From Ruania rhizosphaerae (lineage in GTDB: Bacteria; Actinomycetota; Actinomycetes; Actinomycetales; Beutenbergiaceae): a stretch of 64,000 nucleotides of DNA. The stretch covers positions 45,742-109,741 of the forward strand of contig NZ_VSMB01000013.1 of the NCBI RefSeq assembly GCF_009805705.1, given 5' to 3'. This document shows positions 30,575 to 39,575 of this stretch, piece after piece. The notes below the pieces were generated by a model. The model had not been told where the DNA came from. It worked only from the letters and a program-made list of their open reading frames with translations, and ran no database searches. Each line of letters begins with the position of its first letter. Within the stretch, counting starts at the first letter, position 1. Both the position numbers and the translations under genes were made by a program.

Positions 30575-30647
30575 TGAGCATGAGGAGCCCCCGCGTAGGT
30601 GGCGTGAGGAACGAGGGCCGCCGGAGCGAGGCACCGCAGTGCTCATC
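30573..30647 (+). other. Intercistronic hairpin/repeat-like element between the two permeases
   Basis: Starting on the stop codon of the first permease, gatgagca (30573-30580) pairs with tgctcatc (30640-30647), enclosing a 59-base GC-rich spacer. The second permease's ribosome site (aaggga, about 30651) follows at once. It might stabilise the upstream mRNA or set the ratio of the two permeases. It has no U-tract and is not a terminator. Confidence 0.45.
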
Positions 30648-30662
30648 GCGAAGGGAATGCCC

Positions 30663-31529
30663 ATGAGTGCTGTCGTCTTTGCCGCCCCGGGCAACCGCCG
30701 CCGCGTGCCGGCCACCACGGTGGTACTGCACACCCTGCTGATCGTGGGCGGCCTGGCCATGGTCTTCCCCTTCATCTGGATGATCCTGACCAGCCTGAAG
30801 ACGCTGCCCCAGCTTCTCTCCGAACCGCTCAGCCTGCTACCGGACCCGCTCACCGGCGAGAACTACCCGGAAGCGCTCAGCGCGATGCCGTTCGGCCGGG
30901 CCTACCTGAACTCGGTGTACATCGCAGGTCTGATCATCGCCGGCACCCTGGTGACCGCCTCGATGGCCGGGTACGCCTTCGCACGCATCCCGTTCCGCGG
31001 CTCCAAGGCCCTCTTCATCGGCTTCCTCGCCACCCAGATGATCCCCAAGCAGGTCACCCTGGTGCCGTTCTACCTGCTGATGTCGAGACTTGGCTGGGTG
31101 GACTCGCACCTCGCGCTGATCGTGCCGGCGATGCTGGCGAACCCGTTCGCGGTGTTCCTGATGCGTCAGTTCGTGCTCAGCTTGCCGAAGGAGCTGGACG
31201 AGGCTGCCACCTGTGACGGTGCCGGCCCGGTCCGCACCTTCTTCGCGGTAGTGCTGCCGAACCTGCGGCCCGGGCTGAGTGCGCTCGCGATCATCGTGGC
31301 GCTGGACACCTGGAACAACTTCCTGTTCCCGCTGGTGCTGCTGAACTCCACCGAGCTGTTCACTGTGCCGCTGCTACTGGCCGGGTTCGAGGGTCAGCAC
31401 GGCGGGGTGAACTACGGCCTGGTGATGGCGGCGAGCGCGGTCTCCACGGTTCCGGTGCTGATCCTGTTCGTGATCGCGCAGAAGCGGATCCTGAACTCGA
31501 TGGCCACGTCTGGGCTGGGTGGGCGTTGA
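30663..31529 (+). CDS. Sugar ABC transporter permease (CUT1, MalG-like)
   Basis: A 288-residue permease with six membrane segments and the MalG-type EAA loop LDEAATCDGAGPVRTFFAVVLPNLRP. IPFRGSKALFIGFLATQMIPKQVTLVPFYLL is the conserved segment before it. ATG 30663 has AAGGGA at 6 bases; ATG 30657 is an alternative. The stop overlaps the next start in a TGATG arrangement. Confidence 0.9.
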   Translation: MSAVVFAAPGNRRRVPATTVVLHTLLIVGGLAMVFPFIWMILTSLKTLPQLLSEPLSLLPDPLTGENYPEALSAMPFGRAYLNSVYIAGLIIAGTLVTASMAGYAFARIPFRGSKALFIGFLATQMIPKQVTLVPFYLLMSRLGWVDSHLALIVPAMLANPFAVFLMRQFVLSLPKELDEAATCDGAGPVRTFFAVVLPNLRPGLSALAIIVALDTWNNFLFPLVLLNSTELFTVPLLLAGFEGQHGGVNYGLVMAASAVSTVPVLILFVIAQKRILNSMATSGLGGR

Positions 31530-33268
31530 TGGATGGCCTCGACCTGGACGCGGTCCCGCTCTCCCTGCCCGGCTCCCGGTTGTTCCTCACCGCTGAGGCC
31601 GAGGGTGTGGTGCTCCACAGCGCCGAGTATGAACGCTCCCGTACCGAGATCCGGCTCCTCGAGGCCGTGACGGTACTGGCTCCCGACGGCGTCGCCCGCC
31701 CGCTCAATCAGATCGAGCCGGGGGTGCTGGGCTGGGGGGCTGTCACGCTCACCTTCGCCGGGGAACGCACTCTTTCCGTGGGCACGTCTGACCGCGCGGG
31801 GGTGCGTCTGCGCGCCCGCATCCCGTCCCGGATGGGCCTGGTGGTGCAGGAGCGGCACGACGGCGTTCTGATCAGCACCGACTTGCGCGTCGCCTCGCGG
31901 GTATGGGTCCGTGGGGCGCGTCTGGACGGCGCTACCGGTGACCTGCTAGCCGACGGTCCGGTCACCATTCACCTGGACGAGGCGGCACCGGCACCGGCAC
32001 CCGCGTCGGCGTCCTCCCCGCGGCCGGATCCAGCCGCGCACCAGCGTCACCTTGCCACCACCCGAGCCACCTGGGCCGAGTGGTTGGCCCGCTGCCCCCG
32101 GGTGCGCGAGGATCTGGCCCCGATGGCCGCCCTGTGCTGGTACGTGCTAGGCGCGAACACGGTGCGGCTCGGCGCCGATGGCGGGGGAGGGCTGGGTGTG
32201 GTGCCTGCGCTGCGCGGTTACGCCGGCGTCTGGCAGTGGGACGCCTACTTCATCGCCAGCGGCCTGCGGCACGGCGCCGCGGCGCTCGCGGCCGAGCAGC
32301 TCGACCTGATGCTGGGCACGGCGCGCCCGGACGGCCAGCTCGTGGACGTGGTCCACGACGACGGCGTGCTCGCCTCCTCCGACGATCTCCCGCCCGGAGA
32401 CCTGGAGAACCTGCGCCGGCTCGCCTCCCCGGCGGCTGACCCGAACGACCCGGTCGCACTGACCAAACCGCCGCTGGCCGCGTGGGCGCTGGCCCGGCTC
32501 GCTGACGGTCCGCACCCGCCCGAGCCCGCCTGGCTGGACCGTCAGATGGAGCGGGTTCTCGCCTCCCAGCGCTGGTGGTTCGCCACGCAGGACACCGACG
32601 GTGACGGTCTGCCCGAATACACGCACCCGTACTCCTCCGGGCTGGACGACTCGCCCGTCTTCGACGCGGCGGTACCGCTGACGTCCCCGGATCTGGCCGC
32701 CTATCTGGTGGTGCAGGACCAGCTGCTCGCCGACTGGGCCCGGCGGACGGGGCGCACCGAGGTCGAGACCGAGTGCCAGGCCCGGCGCACCGCCACCCGG
32801 GCGGCACTGCTCGGACTGTGGGACGGGACCCGGTTCCGTGCCCGCGGCCACCACGGCACAGTCGGCACCGAGACCATCCTCGAGCTGCTGCCCCTGTTCA
32901 TCGGTGACCTGCCTGCGGACCTGACGGACGCCGTCGTGGGCCGCCTGGGCGACCACTTCGCCACCCCGGTGGGCGTACCCACAGTGGCCACGGACGATCC
33001 GGACTTCGACCCGGACCAGATGTGGCGCGGGCCCAGCTGGGTGAGCACGAGCACGTTGCTCGCGCTTGGGCTGCAGGCCAGCGGCCGCCCGGATGAGGCC
33101 CGGCGCGTTGCCGAGGCGACTGTGGCGATGGTGGTCGGTGCCGGCGGGCCGCACGAGTACGTCAACCCCGTCACGGGTGACAAGCCACCGCGTGCGGTCA
33201 CCGCGTTCTCCTGGTCGGCCGCACTGTATGTGGACCTGGCGGTGGCGCTCACTGAGGGCTCGTTGTGA
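31529..33268 (+). CDS. Clan GH-G-like glycoside hydrolase (trehalase/glucosidase fold, GH63/GH37-like)
   Basis: A 579-residue cytoplasmic protein (no signal). An N-terminal beta domain of about 160 residues precedes an (alpha/alpha)6 barrel with blocks typical of GH37/GH63-like enzymes: YAGVWQWDAYFIASGLRHG, TKPPLAAWALARL, DTDGDGLPEYTHPYSSGLDDSP and WRGPSWVSTSTLLALGLQ. The DDSP and DGDGLPEY Asp/Glu are candidate catalytic residues. It probably hydrolyses the imported oligosaccharide. Start overlaps the permease stop by one base (TGATG), so it is the last gene of the importer operon. Exact GH family needs a profile search. Confidence 0.75.
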   Translation: MDGLDLDAVPLSLPGSRLFLTAEAEGVVLHSAEYERSRTEIRLLEAVTVLAPDGVARPLNQIEPGVLGWGAVTLTFAGERTLSVGTSDRAGVRLRARIPSRMGLVVQERHDGVLISTDLRVASRVWVRGARLDGATGDLLADGPVTIHLDEAAPAPAPASASSPRPDPAAHQRHLATTRATWAEWLARCPRVREDLAPMAALCWYVLGANTVRLGADGGGGLGVVPALRGYAGVWQWDAYFIASGLRHGAAALAAEQLDLMLGTARPDGQLVDVVHDDGVLASSDDLPPGDLENLRRLASPAADPNDPVALTKPPLAAWALARLADGPHPPEPAWLDRQMERVLASQRWWFATQDTDGDGLPEYTHPYSSGLDDSPVFDAAVPLTSPDLAAYLVVQDQLLADWARRTGRTEVETECQARRTATRAALLGLWDGTRFRARGHHGTVGTETILELLPLFIGDLPADLTDAVVGRLGDHFATPVGVPTVATDDPDFDPDQMWRGPSWVSTSTLLALGLQASGRPDEARRVAEATVAMVVGAGGPHEYVNPVTGDKPPRAVTAFSWSAALYVDLAVALTEGSL

Positions 33269-33272
33269 GTCC

Positions 33273-33923
33273 TCAGTCGGCGGCCGGCTCGGCCACCTCG
33301 AGCAGCCGCTGCGTGCCGCCCGCCCAGTTCTTCGCGAGCGCCTCCTTCGCGCCTTCGACGTCTCCTTCGGCCAGGCAGGTAGCGATGGCGGCGTGCTCCT
33401 CGGCACGGCGAGCGATGAGCTGCTCGTCGTTGACGAGCAGGGCCTCGTACCGGTGCATCGTGGCCCGGACGTTCTCGATCACGACCAGCAGCCGCTGGTT
33501 CGGGCAGACCGAGAGCATATGCCGGTGCCAGGAGTCGTCTCGCTGGTTCAAGATGGCGTGCTGCACGGTCTCCTCGGCGAAATCGTCGGACATCGCCTGC
33601 AACTCGGCCCCGATCCGGCGCAGGTCGTCGATGTCGCTGAGATCGAGGGCCAGGCCCTCCAGGGTGGAGAGCACGGGTGCCAGCTCGACCAGTTCGGTCG
33701 CACTCAGCGGCAGGAACCGGAAGCCCCGGCCGGACTCGCTGGCGATCTGCCCTTCGCCCTCGAGGGCGATGAGGGCTTCACGCAGCGGGGTGCGGGAGAC
33801 TCCGAGCTCGGCCGCGAGCTGGACCTCATTGATCTGCTCGCCCGGCTTCACCGAGCCCGTGCGCATGCGATGCAGGATCTCCTCACGGACCTGGGCGCGC
33901 AGCGCGGAGCGCTTGATGACCAT
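33273..33923 (-). CDS. GntR-family regulator with FCD effector domain
   Basis: A 216-residue regulator. The winged helix is at residues about 8-72 (VREEILHRMRTGSVKPGEQI, LGVSRTPLREALIALEGEG), followed by an all-helical FCD domain with putative metal ligands (DDSWHRHML, EEHAAIATCL). FCD proteins usually sense organic acids or sugar acids. ATG 33923 follows AGGAGG at 7 bases; the longer frame crosses the operator. It is convergent with the glycosidase and divergent from the GcvP-like operon. Three TGTATACA sites in the neighbourhood are its probable targets. Confidence 0.9.
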   Translation of the reverse strand: MVIKRSALRAQVREEILHRMRTGSVKPGEQINEVQLAAELGVSRTPLREALIALEGEGQIASESGRGFRFLPLSATELVELAPVLSTLEGLALDLSDIDDLRRIGAELQAMSDDFAEETVQHAILNQRDDSWHRHMLSVCPNQRLLVVIENVRATMHRYEALLVNDEQLIARRAEEHAAIATCLAEGDVEGAKEALAKNWAGGTQRLLEVAEPAAD

Positions 33924-34023
33924 GCTGTCCTCCTGTGGTGGTGCCGGCTGGAGTGCCGACCGGCGACCGGCGAGCATCCTGCGCCTCATCCTAGGAGCGG
34001 GACGGTTCACATGTCGCTTCGTC

Positions 34024-34044
34024 GTGTAATGTATACAAAATACA
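34024..34044. promoter_or_regulatory. GntR-type operator, gntR/GcvP-like divergent promoter
   Basis: GTGTAATGTATACA (34024-34037) followed by AATACA (34039-34044) repeats the arrangement at 28242-28262. It lies between the regulator (start 33923) and the GcvPA-like gene (start 34094), so both autoregulation and operon control are expected. Confidence 0.76.
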
Positions 34045-34093
34045 GTGGACGTGACAATCGATGGACGCCGCCGTCCGAGGGAAGTGATGACTA

Positions 34094-35479
34094 GTGACCA
34101 CATCGTTCGTGCACCCCTACCTACCGAACAGCGCCCCCGAGGTGCGGGCCGAGATGCTCGCCGCCGTGGGCGCGGAGTCGGTGGAGGAGTTCTACGCCGA
34201 CATCCCTGCCGCTCTCCGGCTCACCGGTGACCTGGACCTGCCCGAGCCTTTGGTGGCCGAGGCAGACCTGAGCCGGCACGTGCGGGGCATCCTCGGTAAG
34301 AACCGCACCCGGCTGTCCTTCCTCGGCGCGGGCACGTACCACCACCACGTGCCCGCCGTTGTGGACGAGGTGATCGGCCGCAGTGAGTTCCTCACCGCCT
34401 ACGCCGGTGAGCCGTACGAGGACCACGGCCGCTTCCAGGCGCTCTTCGAGTACGCCTCGCTCCTGGCCGAGCTGCTCGAGGTGGAGGTGGTGAACGTGCC
34501 CACCTACGACAGCCTGCAGGCGACGGCCACCGCCCTGTCCATGGCCGTGCGCGCCACCGGACGCACCCGCATCCTGGTCGTCTCCGACGTCCGCGCGGAC
34601 GTGTTGAGCAAGGTGGAGGACTTCATCCGCCCGTATGCGACCCTCGAGCACGTGCCCACCGTGGATGGCATCGCCGACGTCGGTGCGGTCACGGCCAGGC
34701 TCGGCGACGATGTGGCCGCCGTCTGGGTGAGCACCCCCTCGGCCACCGGTGCGGTGGAGACCGCCATGACGCAGCTCGCGGAGGCGACCCACGCCGTCGG
34801 TGGTCTGCTGGTGGCCCAGACCGACCCGATCGGGCTCGGGGTGCTCGCTCCGCCGGCCGCTCAGGGCGCGGACATCACCTGCGGTGACATCCAGTCCCTC
34901 GGCATTCACGCGTGGTTCGGCGGCGGCCACGCCGGTTTCGTCGGCGTGGCCGACGATCCGCGTCTGGTGATGGAGATGCCGCACCGGTTGTTCGGCCTGG
35001 CCTCCACCTCGGTGGAGGGGGAGTACGGCTTCGGCGATGTCGCCTGGGACCGCACGGCCTTCGCCCACCGCGAGGAGGGGAAGGAGTGGGTGGGCACCGC
35101 CGCCGCCCTGTGGGGGATCGCCGCCGGGGTGTACCTGGCGCTCATGGGACCGCAGGGGATGGTCGAGCTCGGCGAGACGCTGCTGGCTCGTACCGCCTAC
35201 GCCCGGAGGGTGCTCACTGCTCTGCCCGGGGTGAGTGAGGCCGACGGCGCCGTGCACCTGCGCGAGTTCGTCCTGCACCTACCCCGCCCGGCCGCCGAGG
35301 TGGTCGAGGAGCTGCGCGCGAAGGAGATCGAACCCGGTGTGGTGCTCGGCGAGCGCGAGCTGCTCGTGTGCGTCACCGAGATGACCACGAAGGACCATAT
35401 CGACCTGCTCGCCCGTGAACTCAGTGCCGTACTCGGTACCGACACCCGTACGCCCGTCCTCGAGGAGGTCGCTCGATGA
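34094..35479 (+). CDS. GcvPA-like PLP-fold protein (glycine dehydrogenase subunit 1 family), divergent
   Basis: A 461-residue protein matching the N-terminal half of glycine decarboxylase over its whole length (HPYLPNSAPEVRAEML, LSFLGAGTYHHHVPAVVDEVI, SEFLTAYAGEP). In true GcvPA the next block reads YQPEISQGT and ANASMYDGATA; here it is GEPYEDHG (105-112) and VNVPTYDSLQA (about 134-143), so positions conserved in the glycine enzymes are changed. GTG 34094 follows GAGGGAAG. Stop and next start overlap by 4 bases. No gcvH, gcvT or lpd is nearby. Probably half of a heterodimeric PLP enzyme with a different substrate; annotation as glycine dehydrogenase would be risky. Confidence 0.85.
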   Translation: MTTSFVHPYLPNSAPEVRAEMLAAVGAESVEEFYADIPAALRLTGDLDLPEPLVAEADLSRHVRGILGKNRTRLSFLGAGTYHHHVPAVVDEVIGRSEFLTAYAGEPYEDHGRFQALFEYASLLAELLEVEVVNVPTYDSLQATATALSMAVRATGRTRILVVSDVRADVLSKVEDFIRPYATLEHVPTVDGIADVGAVTARLGDDVAAVWVSTPSATGAVETAMTQLAEATHAVGGLLVAQTDPIGLGVLAPPAAQGADITCGDIQSLGIHAWFGGGHAGFVGVADDPRLVMEMPHRLFGLASTSVEGEYGFGDVAWDRTAFAHREEGKEWVGTAAALWGIAAGVYLALMGPQGMVELGETLLARTAYARRVLTALPGVSEADGAVHLREFVLHLPRPAAEVVEELRAKEIEPGVVLGERELLVCVTEMTTKDHIDLLARELSAVLGTDTRTPVLEEVAR

Positions 35480-37059
35480 GCCTGCCGATCGCCACCAAGC
35501 CCGCACTACGCCGCTTCCACCAGGCCCGCTGGGACGAACCGATCGTGTTCGAGCTGGACGCCCCGGGCGAGCGCGGTGTGCTGCCGCCTCAGGTCGAGCC
35601 GGGTGTGCGGGAGGTGGTCGGTGACGTGCTCGCCGACCTGCCCGGGTCATTGCGCCGCCCCAGCGCTCCGGCGTTGCCCCGGATCGGGCAGGCCCGGGTG
35701 CTGCGACACTACCTGCGGCTGTCCCAGGAGAACCTCGGCGCCGACCTGAACGTCGACGTCGGCCAGGGCACGTGCACGATGAAGTACGCCCCGAAGGTGA
35801 ACGACCAGCTGGTCGCCGACCCTGGTCTGCGGGACGTGCACCCGCTGCAGGGTGAGGAGTCGGTGCAGGGGGCGCTGGAGATCCTGTGGCGCACCGAACA
35901 GGCGCTGAAGGCGATCTCCGGGATGGACAGGGTGAGCCTGCACTCCACCGGCGGCTCGAGCGCCATCTGGACGAACGTGGCGATGATCCGCGCCTACCAC
36001 GCCTCCCGGGGGGAGGCCGAGCAGCGCGATGAGGTGATCACCACGATCTTCTCCCACCCCTCGAACGCCGCCGCGGCCGCCGTGGCCGGCTACAAGGTGA
36101 TCACCATCCACCCGGACGCGGACGGCTACCCGGATCTGGACGCGCTCAGGGCGGCCCTGTCCGAGCGGACCGCGGCGATCATGGTGACCAACCCGGAGGA
36201 CACCGGGATCTACAACCCCCGGATCGTCGAATGGGTCGAGGCGGCGCACGCCGTCGGGGCGCTCGCCTCCTACGACCAGGCGAACGCGAACGGCATCCTC
36301 GGCATCACCCGCGCCCGGGACGCCGGTTTCGACGTGTGCCACTTCAACCTGCACAAGACCTTCGGCACCCCGCACGGGTCCGGCGGTCCCGGTGCCGGGG
36401 CGAACGGGGTGGCCGAGCACATGGCGCCGTTCCTGCCCGGGCCGATGGCCGAGCGCGACGGCGACCGGTTCCGTCTGGCTGCCGGCGGTGAGCTGTCCAT
36501 CGGTGCGGTCTCGGCGTTCTACGGCGTGATCCCCACCATCGCCAAGGCCTACGCCTGGATCGCCGCCCTCGGCGCGCCCGGACTGCGGGCCGTGGCCGAG
36601 ACTGCGGTGCTGAACAACAACTACCTGATGAGCAAGATCCTCGCGATCCCCGGTGCCTCCGCCCCGTACGCGACGGGACGGCGCCGGGTGGAGCAGGTGC
36701 GCTACTCCTGGCAGGAGCTGTACGAAGACACGGGCATCACCTCCGAGGAGATCGGGGTGCGGGCCGCCGACTACGGCACCCACTACTGGACCAGCCACCA
36801 CCCGTACGTGGTGCCGCAGCCGTTCACCCTGGAGCCGACCGAGTCCTACTCCAGGGCCGAGCTGGACGAGTACGCTGCCATCCTCGCCCAGGTGGCCCAC
36901 GAAGCCCGGACGGACCCGGAGATGGTGCGTACCGCACCGCACAACCAGACCGTGCACCACACCCACCACGACGATCTGGACGACCCGGAGCGGTGGGCGG
37001 TCACCTGGCGCGGCTACCTGTGCAAGTACCCCGACGCCCCCCAGCACCGCCGACCGTGA
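35476..37059 (+). CDS. GcvPB-like PLP enzyme (glycine dehydrogenase subunit 2 family), divergent
   Basis: A 527-residue protein. The PLP-binding Lys 294 sits in HFNLHKTFGTPHG and the CTMKYAPKVND block is kept. Other signature blocks are altered: LQPAAGAHGE of GcvPB is LHSTGGSSA (155-163), DSAHGTNPAS is IFSHPSNAAA (191-200), and PLGSCTMKY is VGQGTCTMKY. The cofactor site therefore seems functional while the substrate and carboxylate side has been remodelled. The C-terminus carries a His-rich VHHTHHDDLDD. It overlaps the GcvPA-like gene by 4 bases and the NAD kinase-like gene by 4 (GTGA). Confidence 0.85.
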   Translation: MSLPIATKPALRRFHQARWDEPIVFELDAPGERGVLPPQVEPGVREVVGDVLADLPGSLRRPSAPALPRIGQARVLRHYLRLSQENLGADLNVDVGQGTCTMKYAPKVNDQLVADPGLRDVHPLQGEESVQGALEILWRTEQALKAISGMDRVSLHSTGGSSAIWTNVAMIRAYHASRGEAEQRDEVITTIFSHPSNAAAAAVAGYKVITIHPDADGYPDLDALRAALSERTAAIMVTNPEDTGIYNPRIVEWVEAAHAVGALASYDQANANGILGITRARDAGFDVCHFNLHKTFGTPHGSGGPGAGANGVAEHMAPFLPGPMAERDGDRFRLAAGGELSIGAVSAFYGVIPTIAKAYAWIAALGAPGLRAVAETAVLNNNYLMSKILAIPGASAPYATGRRRVEQVRYSWQELYEDTGITSEEIGVRAADYGTHYWTSHHPYVVPQPFTLEPTESYSRAELDEYAAILAQVAHEARTDPEMVRTAPHNQTVHHTHHDDLDDPERWAVTWRGYLCKYPDAPQHRRP

Positions 37060-38246
37060 TCAACGCTGCCGCACCTCGGCTGGGGTTGGTGGTCAACCCG
37101 GTCGCCGGCCTCGGCGGACCGGCCGGGTTGAAGGGCAGCGACGGCGCCGCGATCCAGGCCGCTGCCCGAGCCGCTGGGGTGCTGGCGCGGGCGGGCGAGC
37201 GAGCCCGACAGGCGCTGGCCTCCCTCCCGGACGGGACGCCGGTGCTCACCGGGCCCGGCGACCTGGGCGAGGACATGACGCGCGAGGCCGGGATGGTGCC
37301 AGTCCCGGTCGACCTCCCGGACCGGACCGGGACCGGCGCAGACACCCGGGTAGTCACCGCGGCCCTGGTGGCGGCCGGTGCGGAGCTGGTGCTCTTCGCC
37401 GGTGGCGACGGGACCGCCCGGGACGTGGCTGCCGGGCTGACCGTCTCGGGATCGAGAATCCCGGTGCTCGGGGTGCCAGCCGGGGTGAAGATGTACTCGG
37501 CGTGCTTCGCGGTCTCCCCGCAGGCCGCCGGGGCGCTCGCGGCCGAGCTACTCGCGGGCTCGGCCACCGTGGTCGAGGCCGAGGTGCTTGATGTGGACGA
37601 GGAGCAGGTGCGCACCGGCCGGGTGGACCCCCGCCTGTTCGCCCTGGTCCGCACGCCCGCCCACCCCCAGCGCTCGCAGGGACGGAAGGTGGCCACCCCC
37701 ACTGGGGACGGTGCCGCCGTGGCAGGCGTGGCGGCCGGCCTGGCCGAGCAGCTCCGCCCCGGGGTCACCTACCTCGTCGGCCCCGGCGGCACCACCGCCG
37801 CCCTGCTGCGCCGCCTCGGCCTGGCCGGCACCCCGCTGGGCGTGGACGTGCTCCGCGACGGTGAGCTGCTCGCCACGGACATGGACGAGACCAGGGCGCT
37901 GGCCGCCGTCGGGGCATCGCATGACGGAAACTGCGGGAGAGGTGACGATGCCTGCCCAGGCGCGGGAGTTGTCGTCGGGGTGGTGGGCGGACAGGGGTTC
38001 CTGTTCGGCCGCGGCAACCAGCAGCTCTCCGCGCGCGTCCTGACGGCGGCGCTCGGCGGTGAACTCGCCCGGGACCGGCTGCTCGTTGGCGCCACCGAGC
38101 GCAAGCTCACCGAGTTCGGCGGCCGGCCGCTCCTGATTGACACCGGTGAACCGGGCGTAGATCGCGCCCTCGCCGGCATGCTCCGGGTGACCACCGGGCC
38201 CGGACGCACCAGCATGTACCCAGCAACCGCAGCGAACGGAGTATGA
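37056..38246 (+). CDS. ATP-NAD kinase family protein, AcoX-like
   Basis: A 396-residue protein of the NAD kinase/diacylglycerol kinase fold. LGLVVNPVAGLGGPAGLKGSDG is the AcoX-type opening, the GGDGT phosphate-binding motif appears in LVLFAGGDGTARDVA, and a second glycine motif in LVGPGGTTAALL. AcoX-like proteins occur in acetoin and other catabolic clusters without a settled role. In this operon, it lies between a PLP enzyme and a dehydrogenase, so it could phosphorylate the pathway intermediate rather than NAD. GTG start overlaps the previous stop; the next ATG overlaps this stop. Confidence 0.82.
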   Translation: MINAAAPRLGLVVNPVAGLGGPAGLKGSDGAAIQAAARAAGVLARAGERARQALASLPDGTPVLTGPGDLGEDMTREAGMVPVPVDLPDRTGTGADTRVVTAALVAAGAELVLFAGGDGTARDVAAGLTVSGSRIPVLGVPAGVKMYSACFAVSPQAAGALAAELLAGSATVVEAEVLDVDEEQVRTGRVDPRLFALVRTPAHPQRSQGRKVATPTGDGAAVAGVAAGLAEQLRPGVTYLVGPGGTTAALLRRLGLAGTPLGVDVLRDGELLATDMDETRALAAVGASHDGNCGRGDDACPGAGVVVGVVGGQGFLFGRGNQQLSARVLTAALGGELARDRLLVGATERKLTEFGGRPLLIDTGEPGVDRALAGMLRVTTGPGRTSMYPATAANGV

Positions 38247-39010
38247 CCATGAATGACCTCACCGGCAAGACTGCCATCGTCACCGGGGGAGCCGGCGGGA
38301 TCGGCTCGGCCACCGCGCGCGCGTTCGCCGCGGCGGGTGCGCAGGTGGCCGTGGTGGACCTGGACGGCGAGGCCGCTCAGGCCGTGGCCGAGGCGATCAC
38401 TGCCGCCGGCGGTCGCGCCCTCGCGATCGAGGCTGACGTCTCCGACGAGGCCGCCGTGACTGCCCTGGTGGACCGGGTGCAGTCCGAGTTCGGCGGGATC
38501 GACGTGCTGTTCAACAACGCCGGCATCATCCGGCGCACCACCGCCACCGAACTGGACGCCGACACCTGGGATCTGGTGATGGCGGTCAACGTGCGCTCGA
38601 TCTTCCTGCTGTGCAAGTACGTGGTGCCGGTGATGGCCGCGGCCGGCGGTGGGTCGATCGTCAACACCGGCTCCGGCTGGGGTCTCAAGGGCGGCGGCCG
38701 GGCGCTCTCCTACTGCGCGTCGAAGGGGGCGGTGGTGAACATGACCCGGGCGCTCGCGATCGACCACGGCCCGCAAGGGATCCGGGTGAACTCCATCAAC
38801 CCCGGCGACGTCGACACCGGGATGCTGCCCGACGAGGCCCGCCAGCTCGGCCAGGACCCCGCCGAGTTCCTCGCCGAGTCCGTGGACCGGCCGCTGGGCC
38901 GGATGGGCCAGCCCGAGGAGATCGCCGCAGCCGTGGTGTGGCTGGCCAGTGACGCCGCCTCCTATGTGACCGGTGCGGCGCTCGTGGCCGACGGGGGCGG
39001 GATCGCCTGA
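38243..39010 (+). CDS. Short-chain dehydrogenase/reductase
   Basis: A 255-residue classical SDR: TGGAGGIG nucleotide loop (14-21), Asp after beta-2 (VAVVDLDG) favouring NAD(H), NNAG, the catalytic Ser region VNTGSGWG, and YCASK as the YxxxK pair. Ends with the usual VTGAALVADGGGIA. Last gene of the GcvP-like operon, joined by a 4-base overlap, so it probably oxidises or reduces an alcohol/keto intermediate of the same pathway. Confidence 0.92.
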   Translation: MTMNDLTGKTAIVTGGAGGIGSATARAFAAAGAQVAVVDLDGEAAQAVAEAITAAGGRALAIEADVSDEAAVTALVDRVQSEFGGIDVLFNNAGIIRRTTATELDADTWDLVMAVNVRSIFLLCKYVVPVMAAAGGGSIVNTGSGWGLKGGGRALSYCASKGAVVNMTRALAIDHGPQGIRVNSINPGDVDTGMLPDEARQLGQDPAEFLAESVDRPLGRMGQPEEIAAAVVWLASDAASYVTGAALVADGGGIA

Positions 39011-39149
39011 GCCTCAGACTGTCCGCTGCCGAGTTCGCGAGGGCGGCCTGGATGTCGAATCCGTGCCTGTTGACGACACTCATGCCGCGCTCGCGTAGTC
39101 TCCGCCCGGCAGTCGCATCTGCTCGGCATCCGACGTTAGGTTGAGGCGT

Positions 39150-39482
39150 ATGACTATCGCCCTGCATTCACGCCTCAAGGACGGCCACGAAGAAGCCTAC
39201 GAGCGCGATCACCAGCGGATCCCGGAGGATCTCGCGGCCGAGTTCGCTCGGCTGGGCATCCACGAGTGGCGGATCTGGCGTAGCGGCCGGGACCTGTTCC
39301 ACCTGGTCGAGTGCGACGACTTCGAGGCGGCGATGATCGCCCTGGAGACCAGCCCGGCGAACGCGCGATGGCAGGAGTTCATCAACCAGCACCTGGAGGG
39401 GTTCGCAACCTTCACCGACGGTCCCGCCGGTACCGCCGTGCCGCAGGTATGGACGCTGAGTGGGCAGATCAGCACCAGCTGA
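39150..39482 (+). CDS. L-rhamnose mutarotase-like protein (DUF718 family)
   Basis: A 110-residue protein with the alpha/beta barrel plan of RhaM: MTIALHSRLKDGHEEAYERDHQRIPEDL, IHEWRIWRSGRDLFHLVECDDF and NARWQEFINQHL. RhaM interconverts the anomers of L-rhamnose. It follows the GcvP-like operon by 139 bases and could be part of it, which would hint at a deoxy-sugar moiety in the substrate. ATG 39150 is close to GAGG; TTG at 39141 is an alternative. Confidence 0.8.
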   Translation: MTIALHSRLKDGHEEAYERDHQRIPEDLAAEFARLGIHEWRIWRSGRDLFHLVECDDFEAAMIALETSPANARWQEFINQHLEGFATFTDGPAGTAVPQVWTLSGQISTS

Positions 39483-39575
39483 GGTGCAACCGCCTCGGCT
39501 GTGTGGTCGCACGTGCCAGCTTCGAGCCGAGGGTCCCTGGTAGAGAGCGGGCGTCGCGCCGGTGCGCTCGGCGGT

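Noticed and set aside
30573..30647. Terminator between the permease genes
   Set aside because: Loop of 59 bases, no U-tract, and the downstream gene clearly belongs to the same operon.
34094..37059. Straight annotation as the glycine cleavage P-protein
   Set aside because: Key conserved blocks are altered and no partner genes of the glycine cleavage system are present; reported as divergent GcvP-like proteins instead.
39011..39149. Minus-strand stretch reading MSVVNRHGFDIQAALANSAADSLRL, considered as a gene remnant
   Set aside because: Too short to identify, and its frame continues into the SDR gene antisense; no homology I can name.
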